64,000 bases of DNA, taken from Pseudomonas farsensis (GTDB lineage: Bacteria > Pseudomonadota > Gammaproteobacteria > Pseudomonadales > Pseudomonadaceae). Positions 16,151 to 25,580 of the stretch are shown here, piece by piece (position 1 is the first letter of the stretch; each line of letters opens with the position of its first letter). The notes beneath the pieces are model-generated. The model ran no database searches. It saw nothing but the letters and a program-made list of their open reading frames with translations, and had not been told where the DNA came from. Both the position numbers and the translations under genes were made by a program. The DNA lies in contig NZ_JABWRF020000002.1 of the NCBI RefSeq assembly GCF_014268805.2, forward strand, positions 310,001 to 374,000, read 5' to 3'.

Positions 16151-18079
16151 ATGCTGTTCAAGCAGTTCACGCGCCTTGCGCAGATCAACAGCCCGCTGGG
16201 GCCGGACAAACTGATCCTCGCCGAAATGGGCGGCAGCGAAGAGCTCGGCCGCCTGTTCGACTACGAGTTGCAGTTGACCAGCGACGACCCGTCCATCGAC
16301 CTCAACCAGTTGCTGGGCAAGCCGATGAGCCTCAGCGTGCAGGTAAGCGCCGGCAGTTCGCGGCACTTTCACGGTATCGTCGCGCGCTGCAGCCAGTCGG
16401 TCGACCAAGGCCAATTCGCCAGCTACCGGGTGACCCTGCGGCCGTGGCTGTGGCTGCTCAGCCGCACCAGCGACTGCCGCATCTTCCAGCACCTGAGCGT
16501 GCCGCAGATCATCAAGCAGGTGTTCCGTGACCTGGGCTTCTCGGACTTCGAAGACGCCCTGAGCCACAGCTACCGCGAGCGCGAATACTGCGTGCAGTAC
16601 CGCGAAACCAGCTTCGATTTCGTCAGCCGGCTGATGGAGGAAGAAGGCATCTACTACTTCTTCCGCCATGAACAGGAGCGCCACGTGCTGGTGCTGGCCG
16701 ACGCCTACGGCGCGCACCAGAAGGCGCCGGGCTACGAGACCGTGCCGTATTACCCGCCCGACGGCCAGCACCGCGAACGCGACCATATCAACGACTGGCA
16801 CCTGGCCCAGGAAGTCCAGCCGGGGTCGCTTGAGCTCAACGACTACGACTTCCAGCGGCCCAGCGCGCGTATCGACGTGCGCTCGGCCATGCCGCGCCCG
16901 CACCAGGCCGGCGACTATCCGCTGTACGACTACCCCGGCGCCTACGAGCAGACCCAGGACGGCGAGCATTACGCCCGCACCCGCCTGGAATCGCTGCAAA
17001 GCCTGCACGAGCGCGTCGAACTGCGCGGTAACGCGCGGGGCCTGGGCAGTGGCCATCTGTTCAGCCTCGAAGGCTTCAGCCGCCCTGACCAGAACCGCGA
17101 ATACCTGATCGTCGCGGCGCGCTACTACGTGCACCAGGAGCGCCTTGAAAGCGGCGCGGGCAGCGGCGCGGCGCAGTTCGAGAGCAACCTCAGCTGCATC
17201 GACGCGCAGCAAAGCTACCGGCAGGTCAGCAGCACCCTGCGGCCTCTCGTCAAAGGCCCGCAGACCGCGGTGGTGGTAGGCCCGGCTGGCGAGGAAATCT
17301 GGACCGACCAATACGGTCGGGTGAAGGTGCACTTCCACTGGGACCGGCACGACCAGTCCAACGAGAACAGCTCGTGCTGGATTCGTGTGTCGCAGGCCAC
17401 CGCCGGCAAGAACTGGGGTTCGATCCAGGTGCCGCGTATCGGCCAGGAAGTGATCGTGAGCTTCCTTGAAGGCGACCCCGACCGGCCGATCATTACCGGG
17501 CGGGTGTACAACGCCGAACAGGCGGTGCCCTACGACCTGCCCGGCAACGCGACGCAAAGCGGCATGAAGAGCCGTTCGAGCAAGGGCGGCACGCCGGCCA
17601 ACTTCAACGAAATCCGCATGGAAGACAAGAAGGGCGCCGAGCAGTTGTACGTGCATGCCGAGCGCAACATGGACACGGTGGTGGAGCAGAACCAGACGTT
17701 GGCGGTGGGTATCAGCCGGGTCAAGACCGTCGGCATGATCGAAATTGCCACCATTGGCCAGGACCGCATCCGCTCAGTGCGCCAGCACGACACCCTGCAG
17801 GTGGGCGGCAACAAGCGCGACAGCGTCAGCGCCAGCTATGTGATGGACGCCGGCGACAAGATCCGCCTGGTGTGTGGCGACAGCGTGATCGAGCTGCTGG
17901 CCGACGGCAATATCAACATCAGTTGCAAGAACTTCAACATCCATGCGGGCGAGAACGGCGTGATCAACACCGGCGGCAAGCTCGACCTGAACGTCGGCGG
18001 CGGGCCCCAGGCCAAGGCTTCCGGGCAAGGCGACAAGGGAGAGATTGCCGGGCGGGTGAAGAAAGTATTCGACAAGTAG
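16151..18079 (+). CDS. vgrG: Type VI secretion spike protein VgrG (TssI)
   Basis: 642 residues. It has gp27-like N-terminal domains (about 1-380), the gp5-type OB fold with DQYGRVKVHFHWDR, SCWIRVSQATAGKNWG and EVIVSFLEGDPDRPIITGRVYN, and a C-terminal beta-helix repeat region (about 510-620) rich in NINISCKNFNIHAGENGVIN. The trimer is the puncturing tip of the T6SS. There is no C-terminal effector extension, and the next gene is mutM on the other strand. Any cargo would therefore be encoded elsewhere or bind through an unlinked PAAR or adaptor. Confidence 0.97.
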   Translation: MLFKQFTRLAQINSPLGPDKLILAEMGGSEELGRLFDYELQLTSDDPSIDLNQLLGKPMSLSVQVSAGSSRHFHGIVARCSQSVDQGQFASYRVTLRPWLWLLSRTSDCRIFQHLSVPQIIKQVFRDLGFSDFEDALSHSYREREYCVQYRETSFDFVSRLMEEEGIYYFFRHEQERHVLVLADAYGAHQKAPGYETVPYYPPDGQHRERDHINDWHLAQEVQPGSLELNDYDFQRPSARIDVRSAMPRPHQAGDYPLYDYPGAYEQTQDGEHYARTRLESLQSLHERVELRGNARGLGSGHLFSLEGFSRPDQNREYLIVAARYYVHQERLESGAGSGAAQFESNLSCIDAQQSYRQVSSTLRPLVKGPQTAVVVGPAGEEIWTDQYGRVKVHFHWDRHDQSNENSSCWIRVSQATAGKNWGSIQVPRIGQEVIVSFLEGDPDRPIITGRVYNAEQAVPYDLPGNATQSGMKSRSSKGGTPANFNEIRMEDKKGAEQLYVHAERNMDTVVEQNQTLAVGISRVKTVGMIEIATIGQDRIRSVRQHDTLQVGGNKRDSVSASYVMDAGDKIRLVCGDSVIELLADGNINISCKNFNIHAGENGVINTGGKLDLNVGGGPQAKASGQGDKGEIAGRVKKVFDK

Positions 18080-18103
18080 CCAGGGTTCTGTACCAACCTG
18101 CAC

Positions 18104-18241
18104 CGGCCTCATCGCAGGCTGGCGCCAGCTCTCATAGAACAAACGCTAACTACCTGATTTGCATCGAAACGTGGGAGCGGGCTTGCCCCGCGATAGCGAT
18201 GGCACTGCCAACATCGCATCGCGGGGCAAGCCCGCTCCCAC
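18104..18241. repeat. REP cluster downstream of vgrG: family D module and inverted family A pair
   Basis: A family D module (GGCCTCATCGCAGGCTGGCG, 18104-18136) starts 25 bases after the vgrG stop. It is followed by an inverted family A pair (GTGGGAGCGGGCTTGCCCCG from 18171, complement ending 18241). The pair can fold into a long hairpin and may act as the end of the T6SS transcript. No coding region is seen in 18080-18615. Confidence 0.8.
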
Positions 18242-18335
18242 GCCCAGTTCTCTGCGCGACAGCGCAGCCCGGAAAGGCTGGGTGATCTCCCACAGAGCTC
18301 GCCCACCCCATATCGATGCCGTCTACGCGGTCAGT

Positions 18336-18566
18336 GTAGGAGCGGCCTTGTGTCGCGAAAGGGCTGCGAAGCAGCCCCAGGATCTGAGCAACCACCAGAA
18401 TCGCTGGGGCTGCTTCGCAGCCCTTTCGCGACACAAGGCCGCTCCTACACAATCAAAAGCGACTTGCCCGAAACCATGGAATCTCCCACAGGGACTTGCG
18501 CCATACCTCAATTTTGCGGCCGTGCGCGATTTCTGTGGGAGCTGGCGATAGCCTGCGATGAGGCCG
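18336..18566. repeat. REP cluster between T6SS and mutM: inverted family B pair and reverse family D module
   Basis: GTAGGAGCGGCCTTGTGTCG (18336 on) and its complement (ending 18449) bracket two CTGCGAAGCAGCCCC-type inner palindromes. A family D module in reverse (TGTGGGAGCTGGCGATAGCC) covers 18533-18566, about 50 bases from the mutM stop. The cluster separates two convergent transcripts. Confidence 0.8.
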
Positions 18567-18615
18567 GAAAAAGCCTGCGCAGAACTATCCCCACAAAAGC
18601 CCTGCAGCGAAGCCT

Positions 18616-19428
18616 CTAACGCTGGCAGCGCGGGCAGAATGCGCTGGCGCGCTGGCCCAGCTTTACGTCGCGCAGCTCGGTGCCGCACACCTTGCAAGGC
18701 TGGCCACTGCGGCCATAGGCAAACAGCGTCTGCTGAAAGTACCCCGGCTGGCCGTCGCCACCAATGAAATCACGCAACGTGGTGCCGCCCTGCTCGATCG
18801 CCGCCGCCAGCACCCGCTTGATCTCGATGGCCAGCTTCAGATACCGCGCCCGCGATATGCCGCCCGCTGGCCGGCGTGGGTCAATACCCGCAGCAAACAG
18901 CGCCTCTGTGGCGTAGATGTTGCCCACCCCCACCACCACCGCGTTGTCCATGATGAACGGCTTGACCGCCATCGAACGCCCGCGCGACAGCTGGAACAGC
19001 CGCTCGCCGTCAAACAGGTCGGTCAACGGCTCCGGGCCCAGGCGCAGCAGCAGCTCATGGTTGAGCGGGTCGAGGCTCCAGAGCATCGCGCCAAAGCGCC
19101 GCGGGTCGGTGTAGCGCAGCATCATGCCGGACTCCAGCTCGATATCCACATGCTCGTGGCGCGCCGCCGGCAAGCCCAGCTCCACCAGGCGCAAATTACC
19201 CGACATGCCCAGGTGGCTGATCAAGGTACCCACTTCGGCGTTGATCAGCAGGTACTTGGCACGCCGCTCGACGCTGACGATGCGCTGCCCCGACAAGCGC
19301 ACATCGAGGTCTTCGGGGATCGGCCAGCGCAGCCGCCGGTCGCGCACCACCACCCGGCTGACGCGCTGGCCCTCCAGGTGCGGGGCAATGCCGCGGCGGG
19401 TGGTCTCGACCTCTGGCAACTCCGGCAT
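18616..19428 (-). CDS. mutM: Formamidopyrimidine-DNA glycosylase
   Basis: 270 residues. After removal of Met, the N-terminal [13 protein letters not shown] supplies the catalytic proline (residue 2) and glutamate (3). A conserved lysine is at 58 (RRAKYL). The C-terminal zinc finger has cysteines at 245, 248, 265 and 268 and ends CPRCQR, as in Fpg. The enzyme removes 8-oxoguanine and ring-opened purines and cuts the abasic strand in base excision repair. It lies three bases downstream of an HDOD-domain gene, so the two are likely cotranscribed. Confidence 0.97.
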   Translation of the reverse strand: MPELPEVETTRRGIAPHLEGQRVSRVVVRDRRLRWPIPEDLDVRLSGQRIVSVERRAKYLLINAEVGTLISHLGMSGNLRLVELGLPAARHEHVDIELESGMMLRYTDPRRFGAMLWSLDPLNHELLLRLGPEPLTDLFDGERLFQLSRGRSMAVKPFIMDNAVVVGVGNIYATEALFAAGIDPRRPAGGISRARYLKLAIEIKRVLAAAIEQGGTTLRDFIGGDGQPGYFQQTLFAYGRSGQPCKVCGTELRDVKLGQRASAFCPRCQR

Positions 19429-19431
19429 GGC

Positions 19432-20304
19432 TTAGTGCCCGCCCATTTCGCGGGCGGTGTGCTTGAGTTCCTGGAACTCGTATTCGGTCAGGCCGATGTA
19501 GTCCAGAACCAGGCTGCCGACCACATTCCACTCATGGTCCGCGGCCTGGTTCCCCAGCACCCGGTACGACGCACAGATATGCTCGGCCATTTTCAGCACC
19601 GCCAGCAGGTTCTTCAGCTGGGTCTGGGTATTGCGTGAGGACTCGTCGCGGAACACCGCCAGGGCGTTGTGGTGGTTGGCGATAGCGCCGCTGATGTGCT
19701 CCGGCAAGCGCCAGGACTTGGCCGTGAAGTAACCGACCACCGAGTGGTTGGTATTGAACGCCCGGTTTTCAGTGTCGACCACGCGGGTTTCTTCGCTCGC
19801 CTTGGCATAGGCGTCTTCGAGCACTTCCATGTAGGTGGGGAAGCGCTTGTGCATCAATGGCACGCCGCAGTCGTGGAACAGGCCCAGGGTGTAGGCCTCG
19901 TCGGGCGACTGGATACCCGTGCGCTTGGCCAGCATCAGGCAGGTCATCGCCACATCCTGGGCGGTGTCCCAGAAACGGTTGAGGGTGACGATGGTGTCGT
20001 CGGTCATCTCGCCCTTGATCGACTGCGCGTTGATCAGGTTGATGATCGAGCGGCTGCCCAACAGGTTAACGGCACGCTGGATCGAGCCGATCTTGTTGGA
20101 AAGGCCAAACTGCGGCGAATTGACCAGCTTGAGCAAGGCCCCGGACAAGCCCGGGTCCTGGGCGATCAGTTTGGCGATGGTCTCCAGGTCCGGGTCGGGC
20201 ATGTACTGCTCGAACTGCAGGTCAACCATGATCTGCGGCTGGGGCGGAATGGCAATACCTTGCAAGGCCTGCTGGATCTGTTCGGCGGTAAATTCCTGGG
20301 ACAT
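19432..20304 (-). CDS. HDOD-domain protein
   Basis: 290 residues, almost wholly an HDOD domain (about 15-215) with the family pattern IPPQPQIMVDL, IAQDPGLSGALLKLVNSPQFGL and IGSIQRAVNLLGSRSIINLI. A partial HD motif (LFHDCGVPL) is present, but the set of metal ligands of true HD phosphohydrolases is not obvious. HDOD proteins usually act in signalling or stress responses without known catalysis. It is upstream of mutM in the same orientation with a three-base gap. A specific role cannot be read from sequence. Confidence 0.88.
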   Translation of the reverse strand: MSQEFTAEQIQQALQGIAIPPQPQIMVDLQFEQYMPDPDLETIAKLIAQDPGLSGALLKLVNSPQFGLSNKIGSIQRAVNLLGSRSIINLINAQSIKGEMTDDTIVTLNRFWDTAQDVAMTCLMLAKRTGIQSPDEAYTLGLFHDCGVPLMHKRFPTYMEVLEDAYAKASEETRVVDTENRAFNTNHSVVGYFTAKSWRLPEHISGAIANHHNALAVFRDESSRNTQTQLKNLLAVLKMAEHICASYRVLGNQAADHEWNVVGSLVLDYIGLTEYEFQELKHTAREMGGH

Positions 20305-20428
20305 AAGTACTTACTCGAAGAGGACAGCCGATTCTAACCCCCGTCGCCGCCCCCGCACACCCATTGCGGTCATCGTTGCTGCCACAGGCGTCTGGTCGCG
20401 CCCCTCAGCGCGCAGCGGGGCAACGCGG

Positions 20429-20434
20429 TATACT
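20429..20434 (+). promoter_or_regulatory. Candidate -10 element for the RlmI-like gene
   Basis: TATACT (five of six to consensus) lies 27 bases before the start codon. A convincing -35 is not visible. The ribosome site CGGAG is at 20449-20453. Confidence 0.35.
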
Positions 20435-20460
20435 CCCGCTCTTTTTTCCGGAGCGACGTC

Positions 20461-21657
20461 ATGTCCCTGCCCAGCCTTCGTCTCAAAGCCAATGCCGACC
20501 GCCGCCTGCGCGCCGGCCACCTGTGGGTCTACAGCAATGAAGTCGATGTTGCAGCCACCCCGCTGCAGGGCCTGAAGGCCGGCCAGCAGGCCATTCTCGA
20601 AGCGGCCAACGGCAAGGCGCTGGGCGTGGTTGCCATGAGCCCGAACAACCTGATCTGCGCCCGCCTGCTGTCGCGCGACGTCAAGCTGGCGCTGGACAAG
20701 TCGCTGCTGGTGCACCGCTTGAACGTGGCGCTGTCGCTGCGCGAGCGCCTGTTCGACAAGCCGTGCTACCGCCTGGTGTACGGCGACTCCGACCTGCTGC
20801 CGGGCCTGGTGGTCGACCGTTTCTTCGACATTCTGGTGGTGCAGCTGGCCTCGGCGACCATGGAAGCGCACAAGGACGAGGTGATCGCCGCCCTGGTGCA
20901 GGTGCTCAAGCCAAGCGGCATCCTGTTCAAGAATGACTCCGCCGCGCGCGATGCCGAAGGCCTGGAGCGTTATGTCGACACGGTCTACGGCGAGGTGCCG
21001 GACTGGGTAGCGCTGGAAGAGAACGGCGTGAAGTTCGAAGCGCCGGTGCGTGAGGGGCAGAAGACCGGCTGGTTCTACGACCACCGCATGAACCGCGCAC
21101 GCCTGGCCCCCTACGTCAAAGGCAAGCGCGTGCTCGACCTGTTCAGCTACATCGGTGGCTGGGGTGTGCAGGCCGGCGCGTTCGGCGCCAGCGAAGTGTT
21201 CTGTGTGGATGCGTCGGCCTTTGCCCTGGACGGCGTCGAGCGCAACGCTGCGCTGAACGGCATCAGCGAAAAGGTCACCTGCATCGAAGGTGACGTGTTC
21301 GAAGCCCTGCGCGAGCTCAAAGCCGCCGAAGAGCGTTTCGACGTGATCATTGCCGACCCACCCGCCTTCATCAAGCGCAAGAAGGACCTGAAAAACGGCG
21401 AGGCCGCCTACCGCCGCCTCAACGAACAGGCCATGCGCATGCTGAACAAGGACGGCATTCTGGTCAGCGCCTCGTGCTCGATGCACCTGCCCGAAGACGA
21501 CCTGAACAACATCCTGCTGACCAGCGCCCGCCACCTGGACCGCAACCTGCAACTGCTCGAACGCGGCGGCCAGGGCCCGGACCACCCGGTGCACCCGGCG
21601 ATTGGCGAAACCCGCTACATCAAGAGCATCACCTGCCGCTTGCTGCCGAACAGCTGA
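20461..21657 (+). CDS. rlmI: Class I SAM-dependent rRNA methyltransferase, RlmI-like
   Basis: 398 residues. An N-terminal PUA RNA-binding domain (about 3-80) is followed by a Rossmann methyltransferase domain with SAM motif VLDLFSYIGG (224-233), motif IV DPPAF (299-303) and a likely catalytic cysteine in SASCSMHL (Cys339). The architecture matches RlmI (YccW), which makes m5C1962 in 23S rRNA. Related PUA-methyltransferases with other rRNA targets cannot be excluded. It is a single gene flanked by divergent HDOD and convergent DUF4153 genes. Confidence 0.85.
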   Translation: MSLPSLRLKANADRRLRAGHLWVYSNEVDVAATPLQGLKAGQQAILEAANGKALGVVAMSPNNLICARLLSRDVKLALDKSLLVHRLNVALSLRERLFDKPCYRLVYGDSDLLPGLVVDRFFDILVVQLASATMEAHKDEVIAALVQVLKPSGILFKNDSAARDAEGLERYVDTVYGEVPDWVALEENGVKFEAPVREGQKTGWFYDHRMNRARLAPYVKGKRVLDLFSYIGGWGVQAGAFGASEVFCVDASAFALDGVERNAALNGISEKVTCIEGDVFEALRELKAAEERFDVIIADPPAFIKRKKDLKNGEAAYRRLNEQAMRMLNKDGILVSASCSMHLPEDDLNNILLTSARHLDRNLQLLERGGQGPDHPVHPAIGETRYIKSITCRLLPNS

Positions 21658-21706
21658 TCAGCGCGCCCAGAGCTTGGGCGCATATCAACGAACAGACGCG
21701 GTCATT

Positions 21707-21818
21707 GTAGGAGCGGCCTCGTGTCGCGAAAGGGCTGCACAGCAGCCCCGGCAATCTTGCATGAGGTCGAGACCTGGGGCTGCTGCGCAGCCCTTTCGCG
21801 GCACAAGGCCGCTCCTAC
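21707..21818. repeat. Inverted REP pair (family B) between convergent genes
   Basis: GTAGGAGCGGCC-type arms (21707 on; complement ending 21818) enclose two inner hairpins (GGGCTGCACAGCAGCCCC and GGGGCTGCTGCGCAGCCC). The element ends one base before the stop codon of the leftward DUF4153 gene and about 50 bases after the RlmI-like stop. It is well placed to terminate or insulate both transcripts. Confidence 0.85.
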
Positions 21819-21819
21819 A

Positions 21820-23502
21820 TCACCGCTCCAGGTTGAAGTTCAGGTCCACGCTATCGAGTTGCAGGGTCTTGTACTTGGGCGTCACCGGTTTGAGCTTGCC
21901 TTCCTTGATCAACCGCACCACCTCGTCGGTGTTTTGCATATCGCCCCAGTAGGTGCCGACCTGGTGCCAGCCACCCTCGGCTGCAAACAGGAACATGCGC
22001 GACGCATACACATGGCGCGGAATCATCAGTACTTCGTTGCGCCCATCGCCGTCCATGTCCACACCCCACAGCAGGCAACCCTTGCCGCCACATTGGCTGA
22101 TGGTCAACACCATCTGGTCGAAGGCCTCGCCGCCCGGCTCCGGAGTGCCCAGCCATTCAATCTTCGGCCCGTGCTGCTCCGGCTCGTAAGGCTTATGCAC
22201 CTGGGCAATTTTTTTGCGCAGCTGCTCGCGCCCCGCTTCATCCAGCAGCTCATCGCCTTCCAGCTGTGCCTCAAGATGGGTAAACACTTCGCGCCCCGGT
22301 TCGCCCAAGCCCCAGTAGAGGTAGCTGGCATCGAAATCGGCCACTTCGGTCCGCCCGTCCAGCAAACGCTGCACCTGGCTTTTGGCGCTGAGCGCGTAGG
22401 GGTCGAGCAGCGGCGTATAGTACGCCACCACCAGCACGGCACTGAGCAGCGCAACCCATGGGTTGCTGACCTGCAGGGTATGCAGCCAGCCGCTACGTGA
22501 CGCCACGACCGCCCACACGGCCGCCAGGGCATGCAGCACCATCACCGTTACCAGCAAGGCCGCGAGGATGCGCGATGGGGTCAGCCCGTACTGGTCGATA
22601 CGCAACCAGCTGGCGTAGGCGGCAAGGCCCACCAGCACCGGCGTGCACAGCAGGCTGGCCTCGACCAGGCGCTTGAGCGGCGCGGCGTACACATGCCCTT
22701 GCTGGCCGTCCTGAAACACCCCATTGACCAGAAACAGGTTGATGCCAGCCAGCACCAGCAGCAGCGTGGTGGAGTAACCGGTGTCCCACACCGGCTGCAG
22801 GCCAGTGAACGGAAGGGTCAGGGTGAATACCAGGGCGATCAGCGCGCTCAGCGGCAACAGGAACCGGCACAGCGTCAGCAGAACGCCGCGCAGCAAACCG
22901 ATGACCTTCTCGTTCTCCCGGCCCATGCGCATGCCCAGCGAGAACACCACCGGCAGCACCAGCCAGAGAAACGTCGGTGAAGTCACCGCGTCCTTCACCT
23001 GGGTGATGCCGACCATCTGGAACAGCCCCGAGCACAGCCACACCAGCAGCCAGAACAGGCCGGTCAGCAGCAGCGCCAGGAGCACGATGAAGACGTTGTT
23101 CCAGGCATGCTTGAACAGGTCCTGGTAACGCGGGCGCAGCCCTTCGCGGTTGGGCCAGGCGAGGATGAACGCAGCAAAGATGTATACCAGCGCCACCGCC
23201 GCCAGGCACCAGGTCTGCTGGATGAAGCCCATGCGGTTGTTATCGCTGAAGACTTTGGCACCCACAGCGCTGACCAGCAGGGTCACGGCCAGCACCAGCC
23301 AGCCTGCGCCGCGCTGCCCGCGCAGGCGGCCGAGCAGTTGCAGGTTAACGCCAGCGACGGCGACGGCTATGCACAGGCCCATCGACAGGCCAAAACCCAG
23401 CCACACGTCGTGGCTGCGCAAGGCGATGAGCCCGAGCACAGTCAGGCCCTGGATCAGGCCGATGGCGATGTAGAACAACAAGGAGCGGTTGGGCGCCGGC
23501 AT
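21820..23502 (-). CDS. DUF4153-family multi-pass membrane protein (copy 1)
   Basis: 560 residues. About 11-12 hydrophobic helices fill residues 8-400 (for example IFAAFILAW and FIVLLALLLTGLFWLLVWLC), followed by a soluble C-terminal domain of about 150 residues. That domain contains CGGKGCLLWGVDMDGDGRNE, in which DMDGDGRNE resembles a DxDxDG calcium-binding loop. The N-terminal architecture fits DUF4153, a family without settled function. A second copy lies just upstream at 23907-25580, also on the minus strand. RBS AAGGA precedes the ATG. No enzymatic role can be assigned from sequence. Confidence 0.8.
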   Translation of the reverse strand: MPAPNRSLLFYIAIGLIQGLTVLGLIALRSHDVWLGFGLSMGLCIAVAVAGVNLQLLGRLRGQRGAGWLVLAVTLLVSAVGAKVFSDNNRMGFIQQTWCLAAVALVYIFAAFILAWPNREGLRPRYQDLFKHAWNNVFIVLLALLLTGLFWLLVWLCSGLFQMVGITQVKDAVTSPTFLWLVLPVVFSLGMRMGRENEKVIGLLRGVLLTLCRFLLPLSALIALVFTLTLPFTGLQPVWDTGYSTTLLLVLAGINLFLVNGVFQDGQQGHVYAAPLKRLVEASLLCTPVLVGLAAYASWLRIDQYGLTPSRILAALLVTVMVLHALAAVWAVVASRSGWLHTLQVSNPWVALLSAVLVVAYYTPLLDPYALSAKSQVQRLLDGRTEVADFDASYLYWGLGEPGREVFTHLEAQLEGDELLDEAGREQLRKKIAQVHKPYEPEQHGPKIEWLGTPEPGGEAFDQMVLTISQCGGKGCLLWGVDMDGDGRNEVLMIPRHVYASRMFLFAAEGGWHQVGTYWGDMQNTDEVVRLIKEGKLKPVTPKYKTLQLDSVDLNFNLER

Positions 23503-23552
23503 GGCAAGTCCTTTTGGCCAGTGGAATACGGGGCGCGCAGTCTACCCAAAGC
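23503..23552 (-). repeat. Duplicated upstream block of the DUF4153 genes (copy 1)
   Basis: The 50 bases upstream of this gene (AAGTCCTTTTGGCCAGTGG and CGCGCAGTCTACCCAAAGC, read on the plus strand) are nearly identical to 25581-25630 upstream of the second DUF4153 gene. The block includes the ribosome-binding site and probably the promoter. Confidence 0.75.
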
Positions 23553-23585
23553 GCTGTGACGTATGCCAAGTCCTTTACCATTTCC

Positions 23586-23900
23586 CGGCCACATCGCAGG
23601 CTAGCCCCAGCTCCCACAGGTATCTTGGCCAGGCTGAGAGCAATCTTTGTGGCGAGTTCCCTTGTGGCGAGCGGGCTTGTCCCGCGTTGGGCTGCGCAGC
23701 AGCCCTGGAAACCCAAGGGTAAACCTCAGGGCTGCTGCGCAGCCCAACGCGGGACAAGCCCGCTCGCCACAACTGTCTTTCATTTCCCACACGATTGGGT
23801 CCAACCAGCAATGCTGCCGTTGAGCACGGTCTCTGTGGAGCTGGCGACAGCCTGCGATGAGGCCAGAATGGGCTTGCACGAAACCAGGGAACCACCCACG
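23586..23900. repeat. Mosaic repeat (modules D, C, E, D', F') between the DUF4153 paralogs
   Basis: A D module (23586-23618) is followed by a C palindrome with arms TTGTGGCGAGCGGGCTTGTC (23662-23772), an E module containing GATTGGGTCCAACCAGCAAT (about 23780-23832), a reverse D (23833-23864), and a block GCTTGCACGAAACC..GAACCACCCAC (about 23873-23900). The same modules recur at 29744-29937, 37671-37880 and 49130-49342. No gene is seen in 23503-23906. Confidence 0.75.
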
Positions 23901-23906
23901 GCCCGC

Positions 23907-25580
23907 TCAGTGCTCCAACCCCAACGTCAGGTCCTGACCATTGAGATTGAACGTCTTGTACCGTGGCGTGACCGGTTTCATAGCCCCCTCGCGGATCAGC
24001 CTGACCAGCTCATCGGTGTCCTCGAAGCGGCCAGAAAAGCTCCCGACCTCTCGCCACTCCCCGTCACGGGCAAACAGCAGCACATAGGAGGCGTATACCT
24101 GCCGGGGGATCATCAGCACTTCGTTGCGCCCATCGCCGTCCATGTCCACGCCCCAGAGCAGGCAGCCCTTGCCGCCGCACTCTTGCAAGGTCGCCTGCAT
24201 GCTGTCGAATGCCTCACCGCCCGGCTCTACCGGGCCCAGCCATTCGACCTTCGTGCTCAGGTCCTCCTCATGGCGCGGCGTGCGTACCATCGAGAACTTT
24301 TCCAGCAACTGCTCACGCTCTTTCCGGTCGAGTACCTCGCCCGCCTCAAGCTGCGCATCCAATGCATCGAACGCCTTGCGCCCAGGGTCCCCGAGGCGCC
24401 AATAAAGGTTGCCGACATCGAAGTCGGCAACCGCGGTGCGCCCGCTCAGCAGCCGCTCGACCTGGCTTCTGGCACTGATTGCCTGCGGGGCCAGCAGCGG
24501 CGTGTAGAACGACACCAACAACAACGCGCTGAGCAGGGCAATCCACGGGTTGCTCACCTGCAGACTATGAAGCCAGCCACGACGCGGCACCAGCACCGCC
24601 CACAACGCCGCCAGGCTGTGTGCGGCCATTACGGCCACCAGCAGCAAGGCCAGAATGAGCGAGGGGCTCGCGCCGTCCTGGTCGATGCGCATCCACATGG
24701 CATAGGCCGCCAAGCCCACCAGCACCGGCAGGCATAGCAAGCTGGCTTCGACCAGGCGCTTGAGCGGCGCGGCGTACACCTGCACTTGTTGGCCGTCCTG
24801 GAATACGCCGTTGAGCAGAAACAGGTTAATGCCAGCCAGCACCAGCAGCAGCGAGGAGAAATAACCGCTGCCCCAGTCCGCCTGCAGGCCGGTGAACGGC
24901 AGGGCCAGGGTGAACACCACAACGCTCAGGGCGCTGAACGGCAACAGAAAGCGGCACAGGGCCAGCAACATGCCGCGCAGCAGGCCGATGATCCTCTCGT
25001 TTTCGCAGCCCATACGCATACCCAGCGAGAACACCACCGGCAGCACCAGCCAGACAAACACCGGTGCGGTCACTACCTGTTTGACCTGCGCAATGCCAAC
25101 CATGTTGAACAGCCCCGCGCACAGCCACACCAGCAGCCAGAACAGCCCCGTCAGCAACAGCGCCAGCAGCACGATGAAAGCGTTGTTCCAGGCATGCTGG
25201 AACAGCGCCGGGTAGCGCGGGCGCAGCCCTTCGCGGGTCGGCCAGGCGAGGATGAACGCGGTGCCGATATAGCCCACCAGCACGGCGGCCAGGCACCAGG
25301 TTTGCTCCATCCAGGCCATGTGTTCTACATCGAGGACGACCGCGCTGATTGCGCCAATCAGCAGGCCCAGGCCCGCCACCAGCCACAGCGCACCGCGCTG
25401 CCCGCGCAGGCCGCCGAGCAGTTGCAGGTTGATGCCGACCACAGCAGCCATCGCGCACAGGGCAATCGACAGGTTGAAATCGAGGAAGTAGACCTTGGCG
25501 CTGAGCAGGCTGACCACCAGCAGGCCCTGGATCAGGCCAATGGCGATGTAGAACGGCAGGGAGCGGTTGGGCGCTGGCAT
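23907..25580 (-). CDS. DUF4153-family multi-pass membrane protein (copy 2)
   Basis: 557 residues from the ATG at 25580, chosen because it aligns with copy 1 (MPAPNRSL.FYIAIGLIQGL) and has the same ribosome site; the open frame extends 33 codons upstream. Like copy 1 it has a polytopic membrane part (8-400) and a soluble C-terminal domain with the invariant CGGKGCLLWGVDMDGDGRNE motif. The two proteins are similar along their whole length but have clearly diverged, so the duplication is not recent. It lies upstream of copy 1 with a mosaic repeat between. Function unknown. Confidence 0.8.
   Translation of the reverse strand: MPAPNRSLPFYIAIGLIQGLLVVSLLSAKVYFLDFNLSIALCAMAAVVGINLQLLGGLRGQRGALWLVAGLGLLIGAISAVVLDVEHMAWMEQTWCLAAVLVGYIGTAFILAWPTREGLRPRYPALFQHAWNNAFIVLLALLLTGLFWLLVWLCAGLFNMVGIAQVKQVVTAPVFVWLVLPVVFSLGMRMGCENERIIGLLRGMLLALCRFLLPFSALSVVVFTLALPFTGLQADWGSGYFSSLLLVLAGINLFLLNGVFQDGQQVQVYAAPLKRLVEASLLCLPVLVGLAAYAMWMRIDQDGASPSLILALLLVAVMAAHSLAALWAVLVPRRGWLHSLQVSNPWIALLSALLLVSFYTPLLAPQAISARSQVERLLSGRTAVADFDVGNLYWRLGDPGRKAFDALDAQLEAGEVLDRKEREQLLEKFSMVRTPRHEEDLSTKVEWLGPVEPGGEAFDSMQATLQECGGKGCLLWGVDMDGDGRNEVLMIPRQVYASYVLLFARDGEWREVGSFSGRFEDTDELVRLIREGAMKPVTPRYKTFNLNGQDLTLGLEH

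Noticed and set aside
18080..18615. Several short open frames containing GLVSRKGCEAA or ERACPA-like peptides
   Set aside because: These are translations of REP elements and recur wherever REPs occur. They are not genes.
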